Below, piece after piece: positions 21,001 to 32,100 of a DNA stretch of 64,000 nucleotides. The position numbers were made by a program, and so were the translations under genes. The notes under the pieces were generated by a model that saw only the letters and a list, made by a program, of their open reading frames with translations, made no database searches and was not told where the DNA came from. Source of the stretch: a virus; IMG/VR virus record IMGVR_UViG_3300031758_000022, positions 1-64,000 of that record. One strand, written 5' to 3'. Each line of letters opens with the position of its first letter. Position 1 is the stretch's first letter.

Positions 21001-24000
21001 ATAAAGATGCTGTTATCAAAGCTGAAAGAAAAAGACTTGGTGATAAGTATGAAGAGAAAAGAGATGTATTTGAATCTAATATCAATAAGCTTTTCTCTGA
21101 GTATGGTAAGATGAAAGAAGGGGATGGTCAAGGATGGATTTCTTTTGATTCATACAGAGCCATGCTTATGAGTCTTGGTAAATGGTCACCTCCTCAGGAA
21201 CAATTGTATAGAAGAATCCTAAGAAATGAGAAAGTAGATACTGCTACTGTATTGAAGTTCTTCCCTGTAAAGAAGATGCAATACTATGGTCCATTGAAAA
21301 CCAATGGTTTACCTGTTGTGGGTTTCCATAAGTTTTCTTTGATGCCTCTTATCCCAAATGTTATTGAGGGTAGTAATCTAGAAATTCTTCATAATAGAAT
21401 GGTTGAGCAAAACATTGATTATGCTTTGTTCCAATCAGCATCTAAAGTTAATACTATTACTAGTAATGGTGTAGTTGATCAGTTCTATCTAGATAATAGC
21501 AGAGCATCTAATGAGGTAGCTTTTGCTCAACCGGGCTTTAAATTTACAAACAATGAGATCTTTATTGATTACTTTAAAGATCAAACAGAAGTTCATGATA
21601 AATTTAAGGGCACAATTCTTTTCTCAACACAGTTAAGAAAACTTGTAGAGGAAGGTCTTATGGAGCAAGGTGTACCTACTAGTTTTAGAAATGACTTGCC
21701 AGAAAAAGAGAAAAAAGAACTCTGGGAAAGTTTAAGTGAATCTGAAAAGCTAAAGGATCCTAACTATAATAAGCTTATAGCTTATGAAAGTCTTATTAAA
21801 AAGCATATTGACTTTAAAATAAAAGAGCTCAAAAAAGAAATGGCTTTGCATTTTAAAGATGGAAAGCTTGTTATGTCTCAAAAGTTAATTGACTTTATAA
21901 AAAAAGAACTTGAAAGACAAGACCTTGCTGAGCATGAAATTGACTTTATTAAGTTTAGTGAATTTAGTAACTCATTAGTTTATGACTTGAGTATTCACCC
22001 ATCTGCAGAAACAATTGAAAAACTGCTTGTTGCTATTGTAAATAAGAGAGTTGTTAAACAGAAAATAAACGGTGAAGCTTTAGTTCAAGTTTCTGGAGCA
22101 GGATTTGAAAAAGCTAATATTAGAAAAGCTACTGCAGAAGAAAACAGAATTTATGATGATGTAGGATTACCTACCTATGAATTAGGTCCTGATGGCATTG
22201 TTAGAGGAATGAAAGTTAAAATTGCTCTTCAAGGAGATTTCAAGAAACTACTGAAGCTTAAAGAGGTAACTATATTGATGAAAGCTAAGACAGGCCGCAC
22301 TAGATTGCAAGCTCTTAACATGCTTATCAAAGATGAGGCATGGCTTAATGAAGGTGATAACAGAAAGCTTGTTACTATGGCCGGTGTACGTATTCCTGTA
22401 CAAGGTCTTAATAATATGGAATTTGCTGAAGTTTATGAGTTCTTGCCAGAGGCTGCGGGTAATATGATTATCCTACCAAGAGAAATTGTAGCAAAGGCAG
22501 GATCTGACTTTGACATTGATAAGCTATTCATGATGTTCCCTAGTCTTGTAAAGACTTCTAAAGGTATTTCTTTAGTTAAATATAAAGAAGGAAGTGAAGA
22601 TACTGTTGATAAAGAGACAGCCTACCAACAACTATTTGATTTATACAGACAAAGAGAGGAAGCTTTTCAAAATGTTATTGACTACACTCAAGACAAGATG
22701 AATGAGTTTCCTGATGAGTTAAAAAGCGACTTTGAGGATACTGTTAAACAATACAAAGATGCTATTAGAAATGCTAAGAATAATCTCCAGGATGCCTTTG
22801 AGCGCCAGGAACAACCAGATCCAAGCCTATATGTAGAACTTAATGAGCTATCATTAGAATTGGAAGAGCTATATTCTACAGCTTCTAAAGAGTTTAGAGA
22901 TTATAAAAATGATCTTGTAAATCCTATTCAAGATAGAATTGATAATCTTACTTTAGAAATATCTAGTGCTTCAGCAAAAGGTATTGAAAATGATTTGCTC
23001 TTTAGTCTTGTAGATATTTTGTCTATGGAGCAGAACTTCTCAGATCTTATTACTCCTAACAGTACAGAATATGTAAAAACTATTGCTGATGATATCTCTA
23101 AGTATACAAGAGACTATGATGCATACAAAAACTTTACTACTGGAAGAGAGGATATTATTTCTGGAACCAGAATTTATGAGCTAGGTTATAATAGATACAA
23201 ACAGTCTTCAAATAACATTGGTAAAAAGACCCTAGGTCTTGGTGCTGTTGATAATACTTATAACACTCTGTTTAACAGGGTTGGTGCTTACATGGTAAGA
23301 ACTGCAGAAATAGGTTCTAAGAAAAACCCATATGACATCATCCAACAAATCAGAATGCCTCATAACACCATTAGCATTAATGATGAAGATGTTATATCAT
23401 TGTCTAATATCTATGATGTAGAAGGTAAGTATAGAATTTCAACTCTAATCAGCCAAATGATGAATGGTTGGGTTGACGTTGCTAAAGATGCTTGGATTTT
23501 TGATATTAATGGTAATAAAGAAGTCAGCCCTACTTTGCTATTTATGGTACAGGCAGGCGTGCCATTAGAACAGGCTATCTATTTTGCAGCACAGCCTATT
23601 GTTAGAAAGTATGTAGAAGAACAAAGAAAAGCTAAAAGTACTTTTGCTAAACCTCTTAATAGAGAACCTTCAAGTCCTAACATGTATAGGGTTGAAACAA
23701 GATCTAGAATGATTAAAGAACTTCTTCCAGAAGATTTTTATAATAATTATTTTGAACCTTATGTAGTAACAGAAAAAGGAAAGATATTAGGTAGTAAGTT
23801 TGACTCTAACTATATTAAGAAAACTATTTATACTGAGTTTGTACCAACCTTTCTTAATAACACAGGTGAGTATGAAACATCTGCTCCAGACTTTAGTGCT
23901 AATACTCTTAAGAAAACTTTAGATGGCTCTTCTACTAAACTTCAAGATTTACAGGTATTACTTCATTTTATAGAACTTGAAGAGATGTCTAGTGCCACTA

Positions 24001-26096
24001 CCCAAGTCAAACTTTCTATGAACTTTGATACTCAAAGATCTTCAACACTAAGGTCTGTAAGAGAATCTTTAGCAAAAACTCTTGCACTTAAAACTGATAA
24101 CAGGTTCCCAAATGAAATATTAGAAAAGCTTGAAAAGGAATCACCAATTGGTGCATTTAAGATTCATGATGAGATAATAAATCTTATTGGAGGAATGTTT
24201 ATTTTAAGAGATCATCCTTCTCTAAATAAGCTTATAGATGAGATGACTAATATTTATCCGGATGCCTTTACAGAAAAGTATGGTCATATATTCAAAGATA
24301 CAGAAGCACTTACAAATGCTATCAGAAATGACTTTACAAATTATGTGTTCCAAAGCTGGTTAATAGATCCTAACAGATTTGACCCAAAAGCTCCTTATAA
24401 TAATTTAGGAATTGACTTTGAAGTTAAAAAAGTTCTAGATCTAGAGAGAGGTGCTTTTGTAGAAGGAAACACTCTTTATGTTGATGAAAGAGCTCTAAAT
24501 GATCATGTCAAAGAAGATCTATACTCTTCAGAAAATTATTGGTTAAAACAGGCATTATCTCCTGTAAGCCCAATGTACTTACATGGTAATACAGAAGCTG
24601 AAAAGAAAGCTAAGTATTACAGATTTGTATATGAAAGAGAGACTTTAAGAGCTACAGTTCCTTATGATAACTATAAAAATACTCCTGACTTTGAAGAAAG
24701 AAAGAATGCTATTCTTATTTCTGGAATACTAGATGATTATAGCAATGCAGCTAATTTTGAAAAGATTGTTGGTAGAAGAGCTTATGAAGATTACATAAGA
24801 GATTTGGCTTTGCTAAATAATCTTAATGTCCAATTTATGTTCAAAGATGTTAACTCATATGCTACACAAGTAGATAAGTTGACAATGGATCATAAGAACT
24901 TACTTACTGATTATAAAGTACTTAGCTCATTGCTGTTTACTAATATTAGAGGAGTAAGAAATCTAAAGCTTTCAGAAATCAAACTAACTGCAGATGAAGT
25001 AAACATCTATCATGATGAACTAGAAAGACTTGCTGATCCTCGTATAATGAAAGTGGAAGACCCTTTTGAAAATGCTAGAATTAGTAAAATCTTTGCAGCG
25101 TTTCCTTTCTTTGCTTTCTTCCAAGCAGGTCAAGGGTCTAAAAATAGATACAGCCTATCAAGATTGATATCTACAAAAGTTTATAGTGAGATGTTAAGTG
25201 AGGCATCTGCCTTGGCTATTAAAAAGCTAGATGCATCAAAAGACTTTATAGATACCTATAAAACTAAATTTAATAATCTGTATGCTAAAGAAAAAAGCAA
25301 TGAGTTTGGTTTAGAGGAAGAAGAGGTTGAGGCTAAGTTGTTTACAGCTTTGTACATGAAAGATTATTCTTTAGGGGAATCTGATGAAAATCTAGAAGCA
25401 CCACTTCCAAAAGCTGCAAGCATGGGCTCTTCATACTATGATCCTAATGTTAATCTTTATGATATACATCCGGCTGCTAAATCAGAAACATTGGTTAAGT
25501 ACATTACTTCTAAAAGTAAAGCTAATAATAACCTAGTATTTGCTTTTGATGACAGTCTACAGCCATACTCTACAAAGTATCTACCTGTTAATACAGGTGC
25601 TAGAAAGAATGGTTATAATGGAACTACTCTTTTTGGAAGTATGCTGGCTAAGAGTGAGTTAAGTAAAGAACAAGCTGTAGGTCTTATAACAAAACCGGTT
25701 GCAGTTGTAATGGGTCCAGAAGAACTGTTTAGAGACTCTGATCCACAGCAACATGCTAATAATATCAAGAGAATTGATGCTTGGATTGAAAAGTTGAAAT
25801 CTCTTAGAGATGATGAGAAGAAAACCATTATCTTTAATCTAAAGGGTCATGGTCAAGCTTTCTTAGGATATGGTAGAAATGAATTTACTGATCATGCTGA
25901 AAGTAAGATAACCAAAGATCCAGTAGCCCTAGATAGTTTTGTATATTTGTCTGAGCGCCTGTATAAGGAGTTTGGCTATATCAATCCTATGTACAAAACT
26001 GTAAATAAGAAGAGCTATAGTGAAACAGTTTTAAGTAGCCAACCTATTACAGATGAGATGGTTAAAGAAAAATTACGTCAATGCTTTTATAGTTAA
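15057..26096 (+). CDS. Giant virion RNA polymerase with DFDID active site and accessory domains
   Basis: 3679 aa. GSDFDIDKLF places the metal-binding Asp triad at residues 2484, 2486 and 2488, preceded by RIPVQGLNNMEF and a FLPEAAGNMIILP strand. This is the signature of the crAss-like/phi14:2 virion RNA polymerase, a two-barrel enzyme injected with DNA to transcribe early genes. Upstream domains: a DUF4326-like segment (about 570-690, FGNPF near 593, SHADVL at 672-677); a DUF7831-like segment (about 705-830, FLFGDNNTRTGKGGQA and PKGGFGTG); and a zincin-type HEAWH at 951-955. A 21-bp in-frame tandem duplication lies just before HEAWH. The C-terminal 130 residues again include a Gly/His-rich small domain (NLKGHGQAFLGYG). 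It lies between two other giant proteins that probably form the same complex. Confidence 0.9.
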   Translation: MVCVLSENQERAFLKRILKDIQSNIKTGVPFDLNGYMSGIYKKVLNATSNPDMAITYAAIIPENLMSLLGPIAEIRDYLIPSIAQINEQAKAYAADPMNVVSFLGLDPVKDQKDLEADIKSLNEKKDAADKEDEKRSNIAKASISIRPYTFDSTTGDETDPDLMFSYAFLKNVLNNGQTDSQDTGYYVTLMSSKEALQGITVNNKSYTSGVLQVITDVNGNILYFNNDYQPVNKEEGAPVFFRLREKRDTVQTIKELMFTQNFTTEEAEEYIEIQRANVKKKKDFVLAAPGRKVVQSITGGSYGYIPDEDSYTDLSTAEDMSENPLKRTNQFKAFSRGAYKDVVPFKMNSVDSDQEFLEDAINILLGENLVDERGKKSPETLLVYREKFFQVYFGNNYENVFFGKKTKTRGKLYVMFADGKKLDKPVIATRENLRDALVNNIVKDNKTGEMVPVLHAYNVYSKDGETTPSYQKNTDGTITLKGNGTSPVQYRKWLQNNSKTLKPFDSTTGKFQDLNGYFIFETMKELEGEGVTEQKVKTEKEVTTSGTITYSTTEKLRELHNEGKLLYTMRVSEKQAASEKLKFKGLTPNKHFGNPFTGTDVKGTIPMEDISAAVDAYEKWLDGQNVFTDKNGELHDLSDIADRRAWINSQIDRLKLKGGAQLGYFKGGYRSHADVLNERINGKADKQVETATTNNLAIEVISENYTVKLLRANPNKLFLFGDNNTRTGKGGQAIIRDEPNAVGISTKLLPKNTPEAFMSDDQLADNKAVIDSDIKKAKEKAAKEGKTIVLPKGGFGTGLAALATKAPQTFAYLNQRLQEEFGFDNVSGNISKSAKSEASPVTPKPVFQAKTFNKPSAASREIKKINDKDTLNKLKGQGIINESVTEEQINAAKEWYDSHPMSRFVPYEVMFNIINTENPNSIATFSRAGIVLSRAGIVLYKGSNFADLYHEAWHAFTQMFLTEAQRKKLYKELSNKSGTFKAFDGTTVTFKDATSKQLEEYLAEDFRQFMLNGGKFKGADKEPVKKSIFKNILDFLKAVFNISNDTIYNDEKVSNLLEEVYTKLRLGDINPIPYGLENSEFTKLDKIKAVNPDEQDLLDEMGYAQAMKIVNAIDAVFSQIVDKVSKEHGVSYAASLFSDPARRTAAYNEVIAEFVTKYTDLSDKLVNMSTDDVGYEKLYKSVKTLELAITNFAPASTLGQELTQDDVISAIQKDSGILGFHLKKSKYLQFDETYDLINNLEEEDPDSKTVKDKDGYSHKSGNEISMRELAAKEVLYTIRSLYKYEGGKLQYDDFGFPQLNDFDVSWNKIQKALSGSMGVEDIYKKLQASKDKVMQHLLEKLGNPDAQTGIENDLTAESIAQNALWTNFTQTFTATRIPLIQLTVNFQMDDNGNYILEPKPGKAQGDLNRIAKAWEVNFSRPYKEGERKYIVTKKVDRGEGKTSFTSNYLNVSEVLKDFKDSYKTKPIDFLRSLGMDVSAVPEIQNALRTNLRVLVNGLWTRLNHINNNNKDKKIFINSIKDLINIKIDGKTEDNSYKELLALESRYSDLYGTGMVYNASGDGQFEFSKNGTFTVQINSLNAAKGYNELISDPKMSHLDYERNPAMRNNLILKALFGENLGAKIKQETPGGRETFAKIELINSSGVSVTIDNEFANIGIATSDADEITNLLQNFYTTLIYGTPATTQHSDKSSAYLYKIVFPSGKKNYVNIFKFAQYNSDKDIDLTAGNLETLSHFMTFLDSEIQRMVKLRNGDEAGLVTVGDDLYKNIGDKFVTFKDILSPKTKAKLEKGKFISENFLEKINSAKGTNLRRDIEADILAYFNNIVGEFKKDGAKFGLQKNQKLMKSVRDLFLNSEELPLSLYEKENENYLDEAIFRSFVLNDWIHKHETGNLFYGDVALYNLKKEEYHKRNAAFAATGEIMRTDNAMLNMLNNVASKYSYADSEWFSKSGYNKNGAKVFKRTMNTAVLQDTKSKSSLMDHYKDAVIKAERKRLGDKYEEKRDVFESNINKLFSEYGKMKEGDGQGWISFDSYRAMLMSLGKWSPPQEQLYRRILRNEKVDTATVLKFFPVKKMQYYGPLKTNGLPVVGFHKFSLMPLIPNVIEGSNLEILHNRMVEQNIDYALFQSASKVNTITSNGVVDQFYLDNSRASNEVAFAQPGFKFTNNEIFIDYFKDQTEVHDKFKGTILFSTQLRKLVEEGLMEQGVPTSFRNDLPEKEKKELWESLSESEKLKDPNYNKLIAYESLIKKHIDFKIKELKKEMALHFKDGKLVMSQKLIDFIKKELERQDLAEHEIDFIKFSEFSNSLVYDLSIHPSAETIEKLLVAIVNKRVVKQKINGEALVQVSGAGFEKANIRKATAEENRIYDDVGLPTYELGPDGIVRGMKVKIALQGDFKKLLKLKEVTILMKAKTGRTRLQALNMLIKDEAWLNEGDNRKLVTMAGVRIPVQGLNNMEFAEVYEFLPEAAGNMIILPREIVAKAGSDFDIDKLFMMFPSLVKTSKGISLVKYKEGSEDTVDKETAYQQLFDLYRQREEAFQNVIDYTQDKMNEFPDELKSDFEDTVKQYKDAIRNAKNNLQDAFERQEQPDPSLYVELNELSLELEELYSTASKEFRDYKNDLVNPIQDRIDNLTLEISSASAKGIENDLLFSLVDILSMEQNFSDLITPNSTEYVKTIADDISKYTRDYDAYKNFTTGREDIISGTRIYELGYNRYKQSSNNIGKKTLGLGAVDNTYNTLFNRVGAYMVRTAEIGSKKNPYDIIQQIRMPHNTISINDEDVISLSNIYDVEGKYRISTLISQMMNGWVDVAKDAWIFDINGNKEVSPTLLFMVQAGVPLEQAIYFAAQPIVRKYVEEQRKAKSTFAKPLNREPSSPNMYRVETRSRMIKELLPEDFYNNYFEPYVVTEKGKILGSKFDSNYIKKTIYTEFVPTFLNNTGEYETSAPDFSANTLKKTLDGSSTKLQDLQVLLHFIELEEMSSATTQVKLSMNFDTQRSSTLRSVRESLAKTLALKTDNRFPNEILEKLEKESPIGAFKIHDEIINLIGGMFILRDHPSLNKLIDEMTNIYPDAFTEKYGHIFKDTEALTNAIRNDFTNYVFQSWLIDPNRFDPKAPYNNLGIDFEVKKVLDLERGAFVEGNTLYVDERALNDHVKEDLYSSENYWLKQALSPVSPMYLHGNTEAEKKAKYYRFVYERETLRATVPYDNYKNTPDFEERKNAILISGILDDYSNAANFEKIVGRRAYEDYIRDLALLNNLNVQFMFKDVNSYATQVDKLTMDHKNLLTDYKVLSSLLFTNIRGVRNLKLSEIKLTADEVNIYHDELERLADPRIMKVEDPFENARISKIFAAFPFFAFFQAGQGSKNRYSLSRLISTKVYSEMLSEASALAIKKLDASKDFIDTYKTKFNNLYAKEKSNEFGLEEEEVEAKLFTALYMKDYSLGESDENLEAPLPKAASMGSSYYDPNVNLYDIHPAAKSETLVKYITSKSKANNNLVFAFDDSLQPYSTKYLPVNTGARKNGYNGTTLFGSMLAKSELSKEQAVGLITKPVAVVMGPEELFRDSDPQQHANNIKRIDAWIEKLKSLRDDEKKTIIFNLKGHGQAFLGYGRNEFTDHAESKITKDPVALDSFVYLSERLYKEFGYINPMYKTVNKKSYSETVLSSQPITDEMVKEKLRQCFYS
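17835..17876 (+). repeat. Perfect 21-bp tandem duplication inside the polymerase gene
   Basis: Bases 17835-17855 and 17856-17876 are identical and adjacent, encoding the heptapeptide SRAGIVL twice in frame. The copy sits 30 nt before the HEAWH codons. Perfect identity at all third positions means the duplication is recent or is an assembly artefact. Confidence 0.9.
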
Positions 26097-26101
26097 GTAA
26101 A

Positions 26102-29100
26102 ATGAATAGTTGCCCTAATAGAATAAGTCCTGAATGGAAAGCTTTATCAGAAGCTGTAGGTGAATTTGAAGCTATGCGTGACTTTATGGAGTATGGAGAT
26201 ATCCGTACTCCTAAAGAAGTGCAACAGAAAATTAGTAAATCCAAAACAGAAAATTCTAAACCTATCCCTTTTAATAAACAACTTGATGATCTTCTATTAG
26301 ATTTTGTTAAAGGTCTTAAAATTAATGTAGTTGAGCAACCTGAGGAAATTGTTACTACTTTAAGGTCACTTACTGGGTCACCATTAGCTGCATTTGATGT
26401 CTTACAAAAGTATTTAGCAATAAAAGAAGACCGAAATCTAGAGACAGTACCAGAAGTAGTTGCATATATTGCCTATACTTTTCTTGGTCAAAAATCTAAA
26501 TTGGGAAAAGACCTTTGGTATAATATATCAAGTTGGGATAAATACGATTATTACTATAACAAGTTTGCTCCTTTTAAAAGATTAGGTGAACCATCTTTTA
26601 CAATGGATGATGAAGTAATTGAATCAGAAGATCTGTTTAAAAACAGAAATAACTGGGCTCATAGACAAGTAATAGTTGAGTTTATAAAACAAGGTTTAGT
26701 TGGTAATTTTCAAAAAGATATTAGTCCTGAAGTCACTTTTGATAATCCTGATTTAGATGCTAAGTTTTTTGCTAAAAAAGGATTCAAAAATCCTTATGTA
26801 GAAGGTAAACTTTTGTCTATCTGGAACAAACTTTACAATTGGATTAGAGAACATATTCTAGGTGTAAAAAAGTTTGATACATATAATCAAGAAAAGCTTA
26901 ATAATCTTCTGTTAGACATTGTTGATAATGTTTATAAAAAAGACTATAGTAAGTTTATTCGTGGTGTGTATGAGAAAGATGGTAAGCTTTTTAAAGCTGA
27001 TGGTACTGAACTTGAATTAAAAGATTATGATAAGACATTAGAAAAAGATCAATTTGCTAAGTCTCTTATTTTAAGGTTAGTAGAAAATCCTTATGTCAAT
27101 TTTAAACTTTCAGGATCACAAGTAATCAGAAAATATGGTAATTTGTGGCGTGATGTAAATGAAGATCTTCATGATATTGACGGTGTTATTACTCTTGAAA
27201 CATTTAGAAAAGAACAGAATGCTAAAAAGTTTTATGAGTGGATTACAACTCGTGGGTTAGAATTAAAAAATGCTGAGAGACGTAAGCAATTCACCAAAGA
27301 GATAATTCCATTTTTAGAAGAACAAGCTTGGTATAGAAATGTACAAGACATGTTTCCTTCTTGGACATTAGGTGCTACATTTATTGGAAAAGATCATAAA
27401 AAAGGTGAATCTGTAACTATATCTGGTTATATAGAACATCCAACAGAAACTGTGCTTGTAAAAAATGCTGATGGTACAGGAGCTAGTATGTTTTTTAAAC
27501 CTTCAGATAATGGTAAAATTTTACCTAAAAGATATGTATTAGATTTCTTTTTAAGAACTGCAGAAGGTAACTACCCTGAGATTTTTGATAATTATTGGAA
27601 AGATTGGAAACAAATCTTTGAAGCTAAAATAGCTATGGGGCGTTCAAAAGATATTAGTGATCTTATCTACTTTGATCCTTTTATAAATGATAAGTATAAA
27701 TTTACATCAAAAGGTTACAGATATTTTTCATTTTCTGAAACACAATCAAAAATAGAAAGCTCTGATATAAATTCTGAAGAAGCTAATGTTGCATTCTTCA
27801 AAGAATTAGGTAATTACAATAACAAGTATACTGCTCTTACAGAGCCTTTACTTGTTAATGAAGAAACTAATAAGAAAGACAGAGGAAATGAAATTGCCAA
27901 TAAGCTAGCTGCACTCCTTGCTAATAATATAGAAGGTCTTAGTGTTGAAATGGTTACTGAGGAACAAGCAGCTCAGATAATTCAAGATGCCGGTATTCCT
28001 TATAAAAATGAAGCAGCTTTCTATGTAGGTGATAAAGTATACTTTATTGCTGATAGAATGACTACTGAGATAGTATTCCACGAGTTTGCTCACCCTATTG
28101 TTAGATCTATAGCATTGTCTAACAACACCTTGTTTAATAATTTATATAATCAAGTAGCCAGCACACCGGAAGGAAGAGAACTAATCAATGCTGTAAAAAG
28201 AACCTATCCTGAGTTAAAGGAAGGTTCTGATCGTTTTAAAGAAGAGGTTATAGTATTTGCCATATCTAAAGCGGCAAATCTTAAATATAACAACAAAGCA
28301 AAAAGTACAGGATTTGCCAAGTTTATTAAGGATTTGCTATTTGCTGTCAAGCAGATGTTCCGCAGACTATTAAAAGGTCAAAAAATATCTATTGAGAAAC
28401 TTGACGTTGATACTACTTTGGATCAATTGGCTGAAATGCTTAATTCTGAGAAGTTTAAAATCAACACAGAAGTACTTAATCAAGAAGATGTTATAGCATT
28501 TGCTAGAGATATAAAACAGCAAGTAATGGATGACCTGCTAACATTAGAGCAGTCAGACATGAATAAAATTACCCGTGAGTTTTCTAAAACCTTCCTCAGA
28601 CAGAGAAAGATAATGGAAGCTACTAAGTATACTGAAGTAAAACAGTTGTTTGAAAACAAACTTAAAAAATCAGACTTAAGTGAAGTACTTAGTTATCTAA
28701 GAGAATATAATATTTCCGGTGAGGTATCATTTAAGACTGATGAAGAAGAAATAGAATATCTTACAAACCATGCTTTAGCCCTATATAATAGCTTAGAAAA
28801 GCTTAATAATATGGGTAAGAAGGCTGTGGGTCAGCTTAGAAAGATAGCTACTGAAGAAATTGATGATAAGCAGGCTTTATTAAGAGCCTCTAATCTTAAC
28901 AAGTTTATTGTAGACTGGCTTTCATTCTTGGATTATATCCAACAAGTAGCTGACAGCGAAGTATATAGAGATAATCTAACTCCAGATAATGCTCTGTTCT
29001 CATTGATTAGTGAAGCAAGAAATAACCTGCAAAGAGGTAAAAGATATACAGATGATATCTATAGCGAAGGTGTTGCCGACCTAATAAACACTCAACTAAA

Positions 29101-32100
29101 GCCTCTGAATGATAATATTGAAGCATACTATGAGAGAATAAGAACAAAGCTTAAAGCTAAAAATGCTCCTCAGTCTTTAATTGATAGATATGAAGAAGAG
29201 TACAATGAAGTAAGACTTACACCAGAAACTGTAAAGAAACTAATTGAAGGTGAACTTGGAGATGCACATGCTCTTAATAGTTTCTTAGAAGGTTATATGT
29301 ATAACCAAGATCCAGTAGTATTTGGATTTGCTTCTTATGTTAAAGATAGATATTCAGAAATGTATGCTGAAATACAAAGTAGCTTTAACAATTTCATTGA
29401 CTCTATTGATGGCTTAGCAAGTGCTGCTGGTTATAAAACAGCTTATCAAAGAATGACTATGGGTAAAGACCTATGGTTTCTAGATGCTGTATCTACTAAT
29501 AAAGAAGATAGTAAACCAAAGCTTGTATGGAAGTTCTTAACTCCATTCAGAAACTACCAAAAAGATTATAGAGATCTTAAAGATAGATTATCTGCAGCGC
29601 ATGATAAAGTAAATGAAAATAACTCTAATGATAATAACAAAGAGCTTATCAATGCTATCACTGATCTAGCAGCATTTGAAAAGAAATATATGAATCGTAG
29701 GTATACAGATGAATACTACGAATTGTATAATATGTTTAATGATGAGATTGGTAAAACGGCTTTCTTAGAAAGAGAAAAAATTATAGGTGAATTAAGGGCC
29801 TATAACGGAGAGATTACTGATCCGGAGGAGCTTCTTAATAATATTACTCTAAGTAGAGAAAAGCTTAAAGAACTTAAGCAATTGTCTTCTTTTACATATT
29901 CTGATGGTACACCAAAACCTATAGACTCAGATGATTATGCTGTTGCTAAAAGATTGCAGGAGTATAATAAACTAAGTAAAAAGTTCCATGAATGGAAGCC
30001 TAGAGAAGGCGCATTTGAAAGTGCATATCTTCATTTTGAAGATCTTGTTGCTACTAAGTATGGTAGAGGTAGTGAAGAGTATGATACAAGTATGGAAGAA
30101 TGGATAGAGAAAAATACTGTCCGTAAAACTTCTCAAAGATATTTTGATGATAGAAATAGAATCTTTACACAATTATCTGCTCTATCATCTAATGATGCTG
30201 TTCTAGAAGAAATTAATGAGCTTAGAGAAGAGTTGAACTCTTACATTGCTCCTTATAAGGATCAGAACTATATTCCTATTGGTTCAGATATACCTCCAGC
30301 AGTTGTAAAAAGAATTAAAGAGATTGAAGAAGAACTTAAAGAATTAAGAAAGAGTTCTTCTACAGCTCCAAAAGGAATGACTAAAGCTGAGTATGGTGTT
30401 TATAAACTATACAATGAAACTCTTGATGCCTATAAAATAGGCGCTGGAGCAGCACCTTCTGCTGACTTAACTCTACAGTATGAAGTTATAATAGAGAGAC
30501 TTGCTCAATCTAAACTAAGTCAAGAGGATATTGATAAATCACTAGAAATATCTCAGCTGTACTATGAGCTAGATCTTATTACTAAGAAGAGTGTAAGTCA
30601 AAACTATCTAGATACCTTGAATAGCTTTATTCAAAGTACCCCTAAGATGCTAGATTACATTCAAAAGAATTTGAATATTAGTGAGTTTAGTGAGTCAGAT
30701 GTTAATGATCTTCTTCTAAGAGAGCCTGATATGATTAATATGGCTGTCTTATTCAAAATGAATCCTGACTTTGCTGACTGGATATTAAAAAACCACAGCA
30801 CCTATACAAATCAGGCTGGGCTTAATACTTATTCACCTTTGTCTATATGGACATATAGCAGGCCTGCAAGTAGTGATTACTATGAGCAGACAATTATTTT
30901 TGATAATGAAGGTAATGAAATCAAAAGAATTGATGGAGTACCTACAGCTGAGTATACTTACAGAACTGTAAAAGACTTCTATGTTGATGATGCTGGTAAT
31001 GAAGTTAAACTTAAGACAGAAAGAAAAACCATTCTAGACTGTTTTAATGAAGGACTCTCTATTGAAAACGCTACTGTTGATATGCTAGGTAATTTCTTAC
31101 CTAAGATTAATAATACAGATAGGACTTACATCAATGAAGATTACTTTAACTTAGAGAAAAATGATCCTGCTAAGTTTAAGCTTTTAAATAAACTTATCCA
31201 AGAGCATCTAAACTTCCAAACAAAACTTCCATATGATAGCCGCCTAGACTTAGAGGCACCTAGATATGGCCAAGAAGACTATGAGATCTTTACTACTACT
31301 AGACAAAATCCTTTAAGTGTTTGGGCTGGTAAGGTAAAAAGATTCTTCTCTACTGCAGCGGATGACCTGGAAGAGGGATTGAACCCTACCTATATGAATG
31401 CATCTAATACTACAGACTTACTAAATGATGCTTATGCTAAGGTTCCTATTACTGGTAAGTATGATTTGCCTAGTGAACAAGTATCTATGGATGTCTTGAG
31501 AGGTATGACTAGATATATGCAATCTGGTATTAAACAAAAAACTCTTATAGATATGCTTCCTACAGCTCAGGCATTAAGAAGTATATTACAAGATCCTGGT
31601 AGAAATGAGGAAGCACTTAAGAGAAAACTAAAAGGTTTTACAGCAGTTGTTAACTTGTCAACCGGATATCTGTATCCTAAAAATTCTCAGCAAATGAGCA
31701 TAAGAGCTAAGGCTATTAATGCTTTTATTGAAAGAGAGTTTGAAGGAAAAACCCAAACAGGTTTTACAAAGAACATGGGAGGTCTTAATAAGTTTGTTAA
31801 TGGTATTTTTGGATTATCCTCTACATCATTCTTTGCCTTTAACTTACCATCTACCCTTAAAAATACATTTGGTTTTAAACACCAAGCTATGATTCAGGCC
31901 GCTGGAGGTAAGTATTTTACAGTAGGTGATTATTTGAAAGGAAGTATGTGGGCAAATGCTACATCATTTGAGATAAGTATGCAGCTTTATAAAACTACTT
32001 CTAGATCTTTGAATGTTCAGTTAGTTGAGATGATGGATCCACTACAAGGTAGATTGATGAAAAAAATCACTCAAGGTGTAGGAACCACTAGATCTTTATT

